Shown: positions 1 through 5,384 of the stretch, in pieces
Layout: each line of letters starts with the position of its first letter
How positions within the stretch are numbered: position 1 is the stretch's first letter
Assembly (NCBI GenBank): GCA_003551125.1
Contig: PULY01000015.1
Location: forward strand, 1-8,316
DNA: 8,316 nt
Source: Candidatus Iainarchaeum sp.
Lineage (GTDB): Archaea > B1Sed10-29
Reading direction: 5' to 3'
Program-made: the position numbers and the translations under genes
The notes under the pieces: model-generated
What the model was told of the DNA's origin: nothing
Database searches by the model: none
What the model saw: the letters and a program-made list of their open reading frames with translations, nothing else

Positions 1-416
1 CATCCGTAAAATACGGTGGATACGTAGTAGATTTAAACTCACCTTACGATGCATTCCTATCAACAGATGAAGCGGATGACGAATACAAACTCAAAGACTT
101 AATTAGCATAGAAATAGGAGATGTTGATGAAGTAAAGGACACATCATTAAGAAATGGAAGAAAATTCTACGGAGGAAACATGATAGAGATAAATCCAGCA
201 GTAACAGAAAGAGTAATAGGAAAAAACGCATCAATGATCTCAATGATAAAGGAAAAAACCGGCTCAAAGATATTCGTAGGAGCCAACGGAAGAATATGGA
301 TAAAAGGAGGAGACTCCAGAAAAACTGAAAAAGCCATAGAAAAAATAGAAGAACAAGCCCACGAAACGGGGCTGACTGAAAAAATAAAAAAATACCTAGA
401 ACAAGGGAGTGATTAA
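1..416 (+). CDS. rrp4: Exosome complex RNA-binding subunit Rrp4 (3' part, N-terminus outside window)
   Basis: The frame is open from base 3 to the TAA at 414-416, giving 137 residues, so the N-terminal domain and start lie upstream. Rrp4 caps the archaeal exosome, threading RNA into the Rrp41-Rrp42 ring. The visible part begins in an S1-type RNA-binding domain (segment YGGYVVDLNSP, then SIEIGDV) and continues into a KH domain (NPAVTERVIGK, then VGANGRIWIKG), the order expected for Rrp4. An internal ATG at 180 lies inside the S1-KH linker and is not the start. The KH loop reads GKNA (codons 219-230), where GxxG is usual. The stop is 2 nt before rrp41, and GGGAGTGA in its last codons is the probable ribosome binding site for that gene. 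Identity is firm from motifs and synteny. Confidence 0.93.
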   Translation, partial: SVKYGGYVVDLNSPYDAFLSTDEADDEYKLKDLISIEIGDVDEVKDTSLRNGRKFYGGNMIEINPAVTERVIGKNASMISMIKEKTGSKIFVGANGRIWIKGGDSRKTEKAIEKIEEQAHETGLTEKIKKYLEQGSD

Positions 417-418
417 CA

Positions 419-1156
419 ATGGCAAAAAAGACAAAAAAACTAATGAAAAAAGGAAAAAGACTGGATGGCAGAAAGCCAGATGAAATGAGACCAATCAAGA
501 TAAAAGCAGGATATGTAAAAAGAGCTGATGGATCAGCATACATAGAATGGGGAGGAAACAAAGTAGTAGCATCCGTACACGGACCAAGAACATGCTACCC
601 CCGACACGAAAGAAGCCCTTACAAAGCAAGAATCCAATTCAAATACAAATTAGCTCCATTCTCAGTGGACGATAGAGCGAACCCAGCACCAAGTAGAAGA
701 GACAAAGAAATAAGTAAAGTTTCATCAGAAGCTCTTGAAAAAGCAGTATTCACTGAATACTATCCAAAAACAACGATAGATATATACGCAACAGTAATAG
801 AAGCAGCAGCAGGAACAAGAGTAGCAGCACTATCAGCAGCATCAGTAGCACTAGCAGATGCAGGAATACCAATGAGAGACTTAGTACCAGCATGTGCAAC
901 CGGAAAAATAGAGGACACGGTGGTACTGGACCTAAACAAAGACGAAGACCAAGAAGGACAAGCAGATCTACCCGTAGCTTATTTACCACACAATGACGAA
1001 ATAACATTGATGCAGATGGACGGAGATCTAACACCGGAAGAATACGAGGAAGCACTTGATTTAGCAGTAGATGGATGTATGAAAGTCTACGAGGAACAAA
1101 AAAGAGCACTGAGAGAAAGATATGAACACATAGAACAAGAAAAGGAGGAGGAATAA
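419..1156 (+). CDS. rrp41: Exosome complex exonuclease subunit Rrp41 (catalytic RNase PH-like)
   Basis: 245 residues, the usual length for archaeal Rrp41. It is the phosphorolytic 3'-5' exoribonuclease subunit, forming a hexameric ring of alternating Rrp41 and Rrp42. Visible motifs are KRLDGRKPDEMRP near residues 13-25, the RNA-contacting arginine-rich segment NPAPSRRDKE near 88-97, the phosphate-site stretch AAGTRVAALSAAS near 130-142, and the acidic pair D177 and D183 in EDQEGQADLPVA. The six-residue spacing of this pair matches the catalytic aspartates of characterised archaeal Rrp41, so this copy looks active. The C-terminus is a charged Glu/Lys/Arg helix. The ATG at 419 is 2 nt after the rrp4 stop, with GGAGTGA upstream. 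The last codons contain AAGGAGGAGG, which serves the next gene. Confidence 0.97.
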   Translation: MAKKTKKLMKKGKRLDGRKPDEMRPIKIKAGYVKRADGSAYIEWGGNKVVASVHGPRTCYPRHERSPYKARIQFKYKLAPFSVDDRANPAPSRRDKEISKVSSEALEKAVFTEYYPKTTIDIYATVIEAAAGTRVAALSAASVALADAGIPMRDLVPACATGKIEDTVVLDLNKDEDQEGQADLPVAYLPHNDEITLMQMDGDLTPEEYEEALDLAVDGCMKVYEEQKRALRERYEHIEQEKEEE

Positions 1157-1158
1157 AA

Positions 1159-1953
1159 ATGTCAACTGACGAATTAATATGGGACGTAAAAAAAGATAGA
1201 GTCCTAAGAGAACTTAAAAAAGGAAAGAGACTGGACGGAAGAAAAAAAATGGAATCAAGAAAAGTAGAAATAACACCAGGATTCCTAGGAAGAGCAGAAG
1301 GAAGCGCAATGGTTAAACTAGGAAATACAAGAGTAGTAGCAGGAGCAAAATTAGGAATAGGAACACCATACCCAGACTCACCTGAAGATGGAGTACTTAT
1401 CACAAGTATAGAGCTATCACCAGTAGCTTCACCAATGTTTGAAACAGGACCACCAAGAGGAAAAACAGTGGAAGCAGCAAGAGTAATAGACAGAGGAATA
1501 AGAGAAAGTAACATGGTCAAAACAGAAGAACTATGCATAGAACCAGGCGAAAAAATCTGGACAGTGTTCGTAGATATCTTCCCAATGGACCACGACGGCA
1601 ATATAATAGACGCTTCAGCGATAGCAGCAGTAGCAGCATTGAAAAACGCTAAAATACCAAAATACGAAGATGAAAAAATAATAAGAGATGAATTCCAAGG
1701 AAAACTACCAACAAGAGACACACCAGTAGCTAAAACATTCGCCAAAATAGGAGATGAAATAGTACTGGACCCAGAGATATACGAAGAAAAATCAAAGGAC
1801 GCAAGACTAACAGTATACATCAACGACAAAGATAATGTATGTGCCTCACAGAAAGGAGGATCAGGAGCATTTAAAAGAGAAGAAGTAAACAAATTAATAA
1901 AAGAAGCAGTTAAAAAAGCACCTGAAACTAGAAAACAAATAGAAGAACTTTAA
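1159..1953 (+). CDS. rrp42: Exosome complex subunit Rrp42 (structural RNase PH-like)
   Basis: 264 residues, near the family length. Rrp42 is the non-catalytic RNase PH-fold partner of Rrp41; it shapes the RNA channel and contributes to RNA binding. Family marks are KGKRLDGRKKMESR near residues 21-34, GRAEGSAMVKLGNTRVVAGAK at 44-64, the DHDGNIIDASAIAAVAAL block at 144-161, and a C-terminal QKGGSGAF segment at 231-238. The aspartate pair found in Rrp41 is not present at the equivalent place (IVLDPEIYEEKSKDA), as expected for the inactive subunit. The ATG lies 2 nt after the rrp41 stop, with GGAGG at 1144-1148 as a strong ribosome binding site, so translation is likely coupled. The protein opens with a helix (DELIWDVKKDRVLREL), also typical of Rrp42. 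Confidence 0.96.
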   Translation: MSTDELIWDVKKDRVLRELKKGKRLDGRKKMESRKVEITPGFLGRAEGSAMVKLGNTRVVAGAKLGIGTPYPDSPEDGVLITSIELSPVASPMFETGPPRGKTVEAARVIDRGIRESNMVKTEELCIEPGEKIWTVFVDIFPMDHDGNIIDASAIAAVAALKNAKIPKYEDEKIIRDEFQGKLPTRDTPVAKTFAKIGDEIVLDPEIYEEKSKDARLTVYINDKDNVCASQKGGSGAFKREEVNKLIKEAVKKAPETRKQIEEL

Positions 1954-1984
1954 CAAATGAAAAATGAAGAAAAGGTGAGCAAAA

Positions 1985-2284
1985 ATGGCAAAGACTAAAC
2001 TAGGAGCAGCATCGAGATACGGACCCAGATACGGGTCACCATTAAAGAAAAAAGTAAAGCAAATAGAAGAAATACAGAGAAAAAAACAAGAATGCCCACA
2101 ATGCAATAGAGAAAGCCTCAGAAGAAAAGGATACGGCATATGGGAATGCAGCAAATGCAAAACTAAGATAGCTGGAGGAGCGTACAAACCAGTAACATCC
2201 GACGGAAGAGAAGTAAGAAGAATAGTCAGAAGAAAAGAGAAAGCAAAGAAAAAAGCCGAAGAACTACAATCCGAAGATGAATGA
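1985..2284 (+). CDS. rpl37ae: Large ribosomal subunit protein eL43 (L37Ae)
   Basis: 99 residues, basic at both ends. The opening residues (AKTKLGAASRYGPRYGSPLKK) are characteristic of L37Ae/eL43, a small zinc-ribbon protein of the 50S subunit. The zinc site is CPQC at residues 38-41 with CSKC at 55-58, bracketing the WEC turn. The C-terminus (IVRRKEKAKKKAEELQSEDE) is a charged tail longer than in some relatives. The start at 1985 is preceded by AGGTGAG at 1973-1979. The 31-nt gap after rrp42 is the widest gap so far in the cluster, but nothing in it suggests a separate promoter. The gene follows rrp42 directly in the conserved archaeal exosome superoperon, which supports the assignment. Confidence 0.96.
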   Translation: MAKTKLGAASRYGPRYGSPLKKKVKQIEEIQRKKQECPQCNRESLRRKGYGIWECSKCKTKIAGGAYKPVTSDGREVRRIVRRKEKAKKKAEELQSEDE

Positions 2285-2307
2285 AAAACAAAAAGAGGTA
2301 ATGAAAA

Positions 2308-2436
2308 ATGTCATGGAAATGCTTTTACTGTGGAAAAGAAATAGAGGATATATCTGAAGTTAAATGCACTAAGTGCGGTAAAAAAGTACTTACAAAGGAA
2401 AGAGCTCCAATAGTACAGGAAGTTAAAACCGATTAA
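2308..2436 (+). CDS. rpoP: DNA-directed RNA polymerase subunit P (Rpo12, Rpb12-like)
   Basis: 42 residues starting MSWKCFYCGKEI and ending VQEVKTD. RpoP is a small zinc-binding subunit of archaeal RNA polymerase, homologous to eukaryotic Rpb12, sitting at the Rpo3/Rpo10/Rpo11 assembly platform. The zinc ligands are the CFYC pair and the later CTKC pair, followed by GKKVLTKERAPIV, which matches the family pattern of a zinc ribbon then a Lys/Arg-rich strand ending in V-x-x-V. The length is normal for the family. The start at 2308 is chosen because GAGGT at 2295-2299 lies about 8 nt upstream and this frame gives the intact Zn ribbon; another ATG at 2301 is in a different frame. It lies directly after eL43, the standard order. 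Confidence 0.95.
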   Translation: MSWKCFYCGKEIEDISEVKCTKCGKKVLTKERAPIVQEVKTD

Positions 2437-2468
2437 TAAACAAACTAAAAACTACAGGAGGTACAAAA

Positions 2469-2786
2469 ATGCCAGAAGAAAATCAAAAGTTAGCTAGAAG
2501 AGCCCAAAACCTACAAAGACAAATGCAAACACTACAAACACAGGAGAGAAGTGTTGAAATGCAGCTACAACAGACAAAGCAAGCGATAAAAGAAGTAGAG
2601 AATGCCGAAGGCTCAGTTTACAAAGCAGCTGGAAACGTATTAGTAGAAAAAGACAAAGAAGAAATAAAGAAAGAACTAGAAGAAAGAAAAGAACAAATGG
2701 AATCACAAAAAGAAGAAGTGAAGAATAGAAAAGAAAGAACCCAGCAAAAGATAGAAGAGATGCAGTCAGAGCAAAAAGCTGCGTAA
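2469..2786 (+). CDS. pfdB: Prefoldin beta subunit
   Basis: 105 residues, slightly short for archaeal prefoldin beta (about 115-125). Prefoldin is an alpha2-beta4 hexameric cochaperone that holds unfolded proteins and passes them to the thermosome. The sequence is an N-terminal coiled coil rich in Gln/Arg/Leu (about residues 5-45), a central beta hairpin (GSVYKAAGNVLVEKDKEE, 48-65, with the diagnostic VYKAAGNVLV), and a C-terminal Glu/Lys coiled coil (66-100). Start at 2469 has GGAGGT at 2457-2462, 7 nt upstream. A 32-nt gap separates it from rpoP, whereas other archaea commonly carry a Brix/Imp4 gene and a Pcc1-like gene here. It is the last gene of the superoperon in this window; no clear U-tract follows before the next promoter. 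Confidence 0.93.
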   Translation: MPEENQKLARRAQNLQRQMQTLQTQERSVEMQLQQTKQAIKEVENAEGSVYKAAGNVLVEKDKEEIKKELEERKEQMESQKEEVKNRKERTQQKIEEMQSEQKAA

Positions 2787-2859
2787 TCACGGATAAAACT
2801 AAAAAAAGAAAAACCAAGGGGAACCCGAAATGAGGTTCCTCACCACCACTACTTCTAAC

Positions 2860-2905
2860 CAATCAAAGTAATCGATTGAAGAATCAACCCAATCACTTAA
2901 ATATA
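2860..2905 (+). promoter_or_regulatory. TATA promoter with tandem 21-bp imperfect repeats upstream of the PRC-barrel operon
   Basis: A TATA-like element, TTAAATATA, lies at 2897-2905; a start site about 25 nt downstream (near 2930) would leave a leader of about 20-25 nt before the ATG at 2953. Immediately upstream the motif AATC occurs at 2861, 2870, 2882 and 2891. This forms two tandem 21-bp units (2861-2881 and 2882-2902) that agree at 14 of 21 positions; the second unit overlaps the TATA box. The 21-bp period equals about two helical turns, which would suit a DNA-binding protein, but that is inference. Confidence 0.5.
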
Positions 2906-2952
2906 GAGACATCCTGTAAAATACAGAATAAAATTACAAAATGGTGAAAATC

Positions 2953-3195
2953 ATGAATAAAATAAGTGAAATAAAAGGAAAGAAAATTTACTCGAATAGC
3001 AAACATATAGGTAGAGCAAAGGATGTAGTGATAAATACTGAAGAAGGAAAAATAACCTATCTATTGAAAGGAGATGTCTCTTCAATTCCGAAGAGAAACT
3101 TAAAACAAGCAAGAGAATTCGTGAAGGAAAACTTAATACCCTTCGACAAAGTAAAAGCCGTAAGAGATATAATTGTAGTGGAGGGACAAAAATGA
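2953..3195 (+). CDS. PRC-barrel domain protein (first of pair)
   Basis: 80 residues from the ATG at 2953. I prefer this over the in-frame ATG at 2941 because GGTGA at 2943-2947 then sits 5 nt upstream, whereas nothing resembling a ribosome binding site precedes 2941. The protein is a single PRC-barrel: IKGKKIYSNSKHIGRAKDVVINTEEGKITYLLKGD, then IPFDKVKAVRDIIVVEG, the usual beta-barrel pattern with the GK.Y....IG...DVV.....G signature. There is no signal peptide or membrane segment, so it is cytoplasmic. Archaeal stand-alone PRC-barrels include CdpB proteins, which link FtsZ-SepF division machinery in haloarchaea; others have unknown roles, so a division role is only an inference here. It overlaps the following PRC-barrel gene by ATGA. 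Confidence 0.85.
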   Translation: MNKISEIKGKKIYSNSKHIGRAKDVVINTEEGKITYLLKGDVSSIPKRNLKQAREFVKENLIPFDKVKAVRDIIVVEGQK

Positions 3196-3437
3196 AACAA
3201 GTACTAGGAAAGAAACTTAGAAACAAAAAAGCAATAACATCAGAAGGAAAAGAACTAGGTCAAGTAATAGACGCATACTTCGAAAAAAGCGGTAGAATAG
3301 ATAGCGTCCTAATAGAACCGGAAGCAATACCTAGAAAAGCGGAAGAATACACGAACCAAGACGGAAGACTTATAATACCTTTCCAACACGTGGAAGCAGT
3401 CGGAGAATACGTCATAATAAACTTCCCATTGGACTGA
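3192..3437 (+). CDS. PRC-barrel domain protein (second of pair)
   Basis: 81 residues. The ATG overlaps the TGA stop of the preceding gene (ATGA at 3192-3195), and GGAGGG at 3180-3185 provides a ribosome binding site, so the two proteins are made from one transcript and probably in coupled amounts. The fold is again a single PRC-barrel: VLGKKLRNKKAITSEGKELGQVIDAYFEKSGRIDSVLIEP, then LIIPFQHVEAVGEYVIINFP. It differs from its neighbour by a longer linker between the two barrel halves (residues about 47-58, EAIPRKAEEYTNQDG), so it is an old paralogue rather than a recent duplicate. Two different PRC-barrels from one operon suggest a hetero-oligomer, by analogy with CdpB1/CdpB2 of haloarchaea; this is not shown by the sequence alone. 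Confidence 0.85.
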   Translation: MKQVLGKKLRNKKAITSEGKELGQVIDAYFEKSGRIDSVLIEPEAIPRKAEEYTNQDGRLIIPFQHVEAVGEYVIINFPLD

Positions 3438-3610
3438 AAAACTCAAAGGAATCAAAAAGATCCGCTAAAACATTATGCGTAGATCAAATAATGCATAAAT
3501 TTTAAACATTTAAACCTCTTCCAAAAATAGAGTTACACATATAATCAAAAAAACTCTTAATAATTGTCTTTTTCGTAACCGTCCAAAACCCTTTTAAAGG
3601 TAAAGGAGTC
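3438..3610. other. Gene-free stretch after the PRC-barrel operon
   Basis: No convincing reading frame occurs here. It is very AT-rich and contains a small inverted repeat (TTATGC at 3473-3478 with GCATAA at 3493-3498). A second 6-bp inverted repeat (AGAGTT at 3529-3534, AACTCT at 3552-3557) is followed by a short T-run at 3569-3573 and could help end the PRC-barrel transcript, but it is weak. TTTTAAAGG at 3592-3600 belongs to the promoter region of the RNA that follows. Confidence 0.4.
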
Positions 3611-3619
3611 AATATATAG
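3611..3619 (+). promoter_or_regulatory. TATA box for the candidate RNA at 3634
   Basis: AATATATAG stands alone in a stretch of mixed composition, about 20 nt upstream of the first paired base at 3634. That spacing is slightly short for a start exactly at 3634 and fits a start within 3634-3641 in archaeal promoters. No gene begins within 270 nt downstream on this strand, so the promoter is best explained by the structured RNA or by a long leader of the HTH gene. Confidence 0.5.
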
Positions 3620-3633
3620 TACCCCTTTTCCCT

Positions 3634-3693
3634 GGAGAGGTTAGATTAACTCTCATTCTTCGGGCTGGGTGAGCCTGACTTACAAGCCTCTCC
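3634..3693 (+). ncRNA. Candidate structured small RNA with two exclusive foldings
   Basis: A 60-nt segment is closed by GGAGAGG (3634-3640) pairing with CCTCTCC (3687-3693), seven perfect pairs. Inside, CGGGCT (3661-3666) pairs with AGCCTG (3672-3677) around the loop GGGTG, including one G-U pair. The 5' strand can instead fold on itself: GAGAG (3635-3639) with CTCTC (3650-3654), extended by TTA/TAA over a GAT loop with one bulged G. The two states cannot coexist. A TATA box sits upstream and a long pyrimidine tract with T7 at 3727-3733 sits downstream, as for an independent RNA. It is not a tRNA (no TTC arm), and I cannot match it to C/D, H/ACA, SRP or RNase P RNA. A cis-acting leader of the HTH gene 200 nt on is the main alternative. 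Confidence 0.55.
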
Positions 3694-3699
3694 AACCAT

Positions 3700-3775
3700 C
3701 CCCCCTTTCCCTTTCCCCCCTTTCCCTTTTTTTACCCTCAAATTCCCTCTTTCTCTCCCCTTTTCCTTTTTTCCA
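3700..3775 (+). repeat. Polypyrimidine tract with mirror repeat; possible U/C-rich terminator
   Basis: Bases 3700-3733 are C6 T3 C3 T3 C6 T3 C3 T7, an uninterrupted pyrimidine run. C6T3C3T3C6 (3700-3720) is a perfect mirror repeat, the arrangement associated with intramolecular triplex (H-DNA). On the minus strand it gives four G-runs of three or more separated by AAA, a G-quadruplex pattern. Pyrimidines dominate on to about 3775 with few purines. The T7 at 3727-3733 and the T6 at 3766-3771 could end transcription of the upstream RNA, since archaeal polymerase terminates on T-runs. Confidence 0.6.
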
Positions 3776-3862
3776 AGTTTTTCAGATTAATTAACCCGTA
3801 ATAAAGAATTTATATCTATAAAAAACAATTTCTTCCACAACTCTCAAAGTTAGATTCGTTAA

Positions 3863-3871
3863 TTATTTAAA
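3863..3871 (+). promoter_or_regulatory. TATA box of the HTH regulator gene (leaderless)
   Basis: TTATTTAAA is centred about 27 nt before the ATG at 3894. Archaeal transcription starts at about this distance from the TATA box, so the mRNA would begin at or next to the start codon. The 25 nt before the ATG contain no GGAGG- or GGTGA-like sequence, in agreement with leaderless translation. An upstream TATA-like TTTATATCT at 3808-3817 is a weaker alternative. Confidence 0.55.
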
Positions 3872-3893
3872 CATCGAAATAATATTAATAAAT

Positions 3894-4595
3894 ATGGATA
3901 AATTGCCCTTGAAGATAGCTGGAGAAATAACTCTATCCGAAAGTCCAGGCACTAGTTTGAAGAAATGGAGAGAAATTTTTGGAGTTACTCAGACAGAATT
4001 AGCCGATCATCTAGGTGTAACTTCATCCACTATAAGTGACTACGAATCAAATAGAAGAGAGAGTCCAGGGACAGGGATAATACAGAGATTTGTAAAAGCT
4101 ATAATAGAAATAGATAAGCAGAAAGGAGGGTGGACCGTTAAAAGATTGAGTAGAGATGATGATGTTGAAGAACCATATGAATTACTCAGTTTAACGGGTT
4201 CAATGAGTTCAAAAGAATTTGTAGAGGATATAATAGATGGGGAAGTGGTTGTTGGAGAGGAAAAGTTAGATAAATCTAAGATATATGGCTGTACTCTTAT
4301 AGATTCATTGAGAGCTATCGTGGAACTACCTTGCGATAGATTCATAAATATATATGGTTCCACAACGGAGAGAGCATTGATATTTCAAAATGTATCGATG
4401 GGGAGAAGTCCTCTGGTAGCGGTCAGAGTTACCGAGTTAAAACCTTCTTTGATAGTTCTTCACAATGTAAGTGAAGTTGACAAGGTTGGTAAGAAAATAG
4501 CTAAAGCTGAAGGGGTTCCTCTAGTTAAAACGATACTTCCTATGAGTAAAATTAAGGAAAGAATAAGTGAATTTTCTCCCGAGGATATTCAATAA
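3894..4595 (+). CDS. COG1709-type archaeal HTH transcriptional regulator
   Basis: 233 residues. Residues 21-55 form an XRE-type helix-turn-helix (LKKWREIFGVTQTELADHLGV, then SSTISDYESNRR), so it binds DNA. The rest matches the C-terminal domain of the archaeal COG1709 predicted regulators: DGEVVVGEEKLDKSKIYGCT at about 115-134, DSLRAIVELPCDRFINIYGST at 137-157, ERALIFQNVSMGRSPLVAVRV at 159-179 and KPSLIVLHNVSEVD at 183-196. This domain has no catalytic motif that I recognise and may sense a ligand or mediate oligomerisation. Its targets are unknown. The protein is of normal family length and appears intact. No membrane segment is seen. It follows a non-coding region with unusual structure and converges with an unknown gene. 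Codon use has more T than the exosome operon genes, in line with lower expression. Confidence 0.88.
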   Translation: MDKLPLKIAGEITLSESPGTSLKKWREIFGVTQTELADHLGVTSSTISDYESNRRESPGTGIIQRFVKAIIEIDKQKGGWTVKRLSRDDDVEEPYELLSLTGSMSSKEFVEDIIDGEVVVGEEKLDKSKIYGCTLIDSLRAIVELPCDRFINIYGSTTERALIFQNVSMGRSPLVAVRVTELKPSLIVLHNVSEVDKVGKKIAKAEGVPLVKTILPMSKIKERISEFSPEDIQ

Positions 4596-4610
4596 AATGA
4601 GTTGTATTTA

Positions 4611-4624
4611 ACGTTTTTATTTTT
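4611..4624 (+). terminator. T-rich terminator of the HTH regulator gene
   Basis: ACGTTTTTATTTTTAG follows the TAA stop by about 15 nt. The two T5 runs form a typical archaeal terminator; the second run touches the stop of the convergent gene at 4623. The convergent gap is only 27 nt. Confidence 0.5.
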
Positions 4625-5333
4625 AGATAAGAGTTTCTTTTATTTCATTTTCAAGTTTACGTAGATTTAAATCTATTTTATCTTTGAAACGTGTTCCAGG
4701 AGGTAGATTCATCTTTATTTCTTTTGATAGTTCCTGTTCCGACACAACTAATAGATTTTCTGGCTTCAAGTAATGTGCCGAGTCCTTTATTTTTGATAAG
4801 TCACTTGGTTTAAACTTGTTTTTAACATGCATAACTAGTTTAACATTGTTCATTTTATTCAATAGTTTCTTAGAGTTCTCTTTAAGTAGAGAATCCGATA
4901 GGAATTCGTAAGTATATAGGTCTCTTTTTAGTTTCTCATTTTCTTCATAGATTGATCTTCTTTCTCCTTCCATTACTAAGTATTCAGGAGTTATCCTTTT
5001 GGCTGAATTTCTTGATGGTACGTATATGTTTGGCATGTACCAAGCTGAATACGCTTTTGCTCTTTTGTCAGTTATAACTATCTCAGGATCAGATATAGTT
5101 GGATTGAATTCCAGTCTTTCCAATCTTTGAGATTCTTTACTTCTCTCTATATCTACACTTTTAGCATCCAAGGATCTTACCGCTGTGAATAATGTCTTCA
5201 TATGAAAACTGAATTCAGAGCTCTTTCTTTGCTTTTTCCTTGAAGAGTAAATTGATTTAAGATCTTGTAGTCCTTTTTGTCCTTGAGAAAGCCTTTTTTC
5301 ACTTTCATTGAACATATCTAATAGTGTCTGCAT
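4623..5333 (-). CDS. Hypothetical protein, mostly helical, unrecognised
   Basis: 236 residues; I do not recognise it. The N-terminal third (residues 1-75) is predicted helical, rich in Lys, Arg, Ser and Glu (RLSQGQKGLQDLKSIY, SRKKQRKSS). A middle segment has a PEIVITDK strand, then a Tyr/Trp-rich AYSAWYMPNIYVPS stretch at 95-107. A helical region (118-160) follows. The last part alternates strands and helices: NNVKLVMHVKNKF (162-174), SDLSKIKDSAHYL, ENLLVVSEQELSKEI (192-206) and a charged closing helix. This could be a small alpha/beta domain, with no catalytic signature visible. No signal peptide or membrane segment is present. The ATG at 5331-5333 is supported by GGTGA at minus-strand 5345-5341, 7 nt upstream. 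It lies downstream of pyrG on the same strand with a TATA-like TTTTATATATC at 5411-5401, so it may be transcribed on its own. Confidence 0.75.
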   Translation of the reverse strand: MQTLLDMFNESEKRLSQGQKGLQDLKSIYSSRKKQRKSSEFSFHMKTLFTAVRSLDAKSVDIERSKESQRLERLEFNPTISDPEIVITDKRAKAYSAWYMPNIYVPSRNSAKRITPEYLVMEGERRSIYEENEKLKRDLYTYEFLSDSLLKENSKKLLNKMNNVKLVMHVKNKFKPSDLSKIKDSAHYLKPENLLVVSEQELSKEIKMNLPPGTRFKDKIDLNLRKLENEIKETLI

Positions 5334-5384
5334 TTCGGCGTCACCGTTTTAAATATCGGTTGAAACATCTCCAACGTTTCGAGT

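Noticed and set aside
103..561. Minus-strand frames opposite rrp4, rpl37ae, pfdB and the PRC genes
   Set aside because: All are Leu/Phe-rich shadows of lysine- and glutamate-rich genes, lacking any domain or ribosome binding site.
750..1892. A 380-codon open frame on the minus strand opposite rrp41 and rrp42
   Set aside because: It is antisense to two conserved genes and its product is a low-complexity Leu/Ser/Phe sequence, an effect of the strong A-ending codon bias of the sense genes removing stops from this frame.
3661..3681. Box C/D signals in the first RNA (GTGAGCC then CTGA)
   Set aside because: The C-like box matches the RTGATGA consensus at too few positions and the terminal C and D boxes are not found.
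3634..3693. A tRNA, because of the 7-bp closing stem
   Set aside because: The segment is only 60 nt, has no TTC arm or D-arm consensus and no plausible anticodon loop.
5369..5380. CGTTGGAGA shared by the leader of the 236-aa gene (minus strand) and the RNA at 7537-7544 region
   Set aside because: An eight- or nine-base match among many possible pairs in 8 kb, without matching structural context, is compatible with chance.
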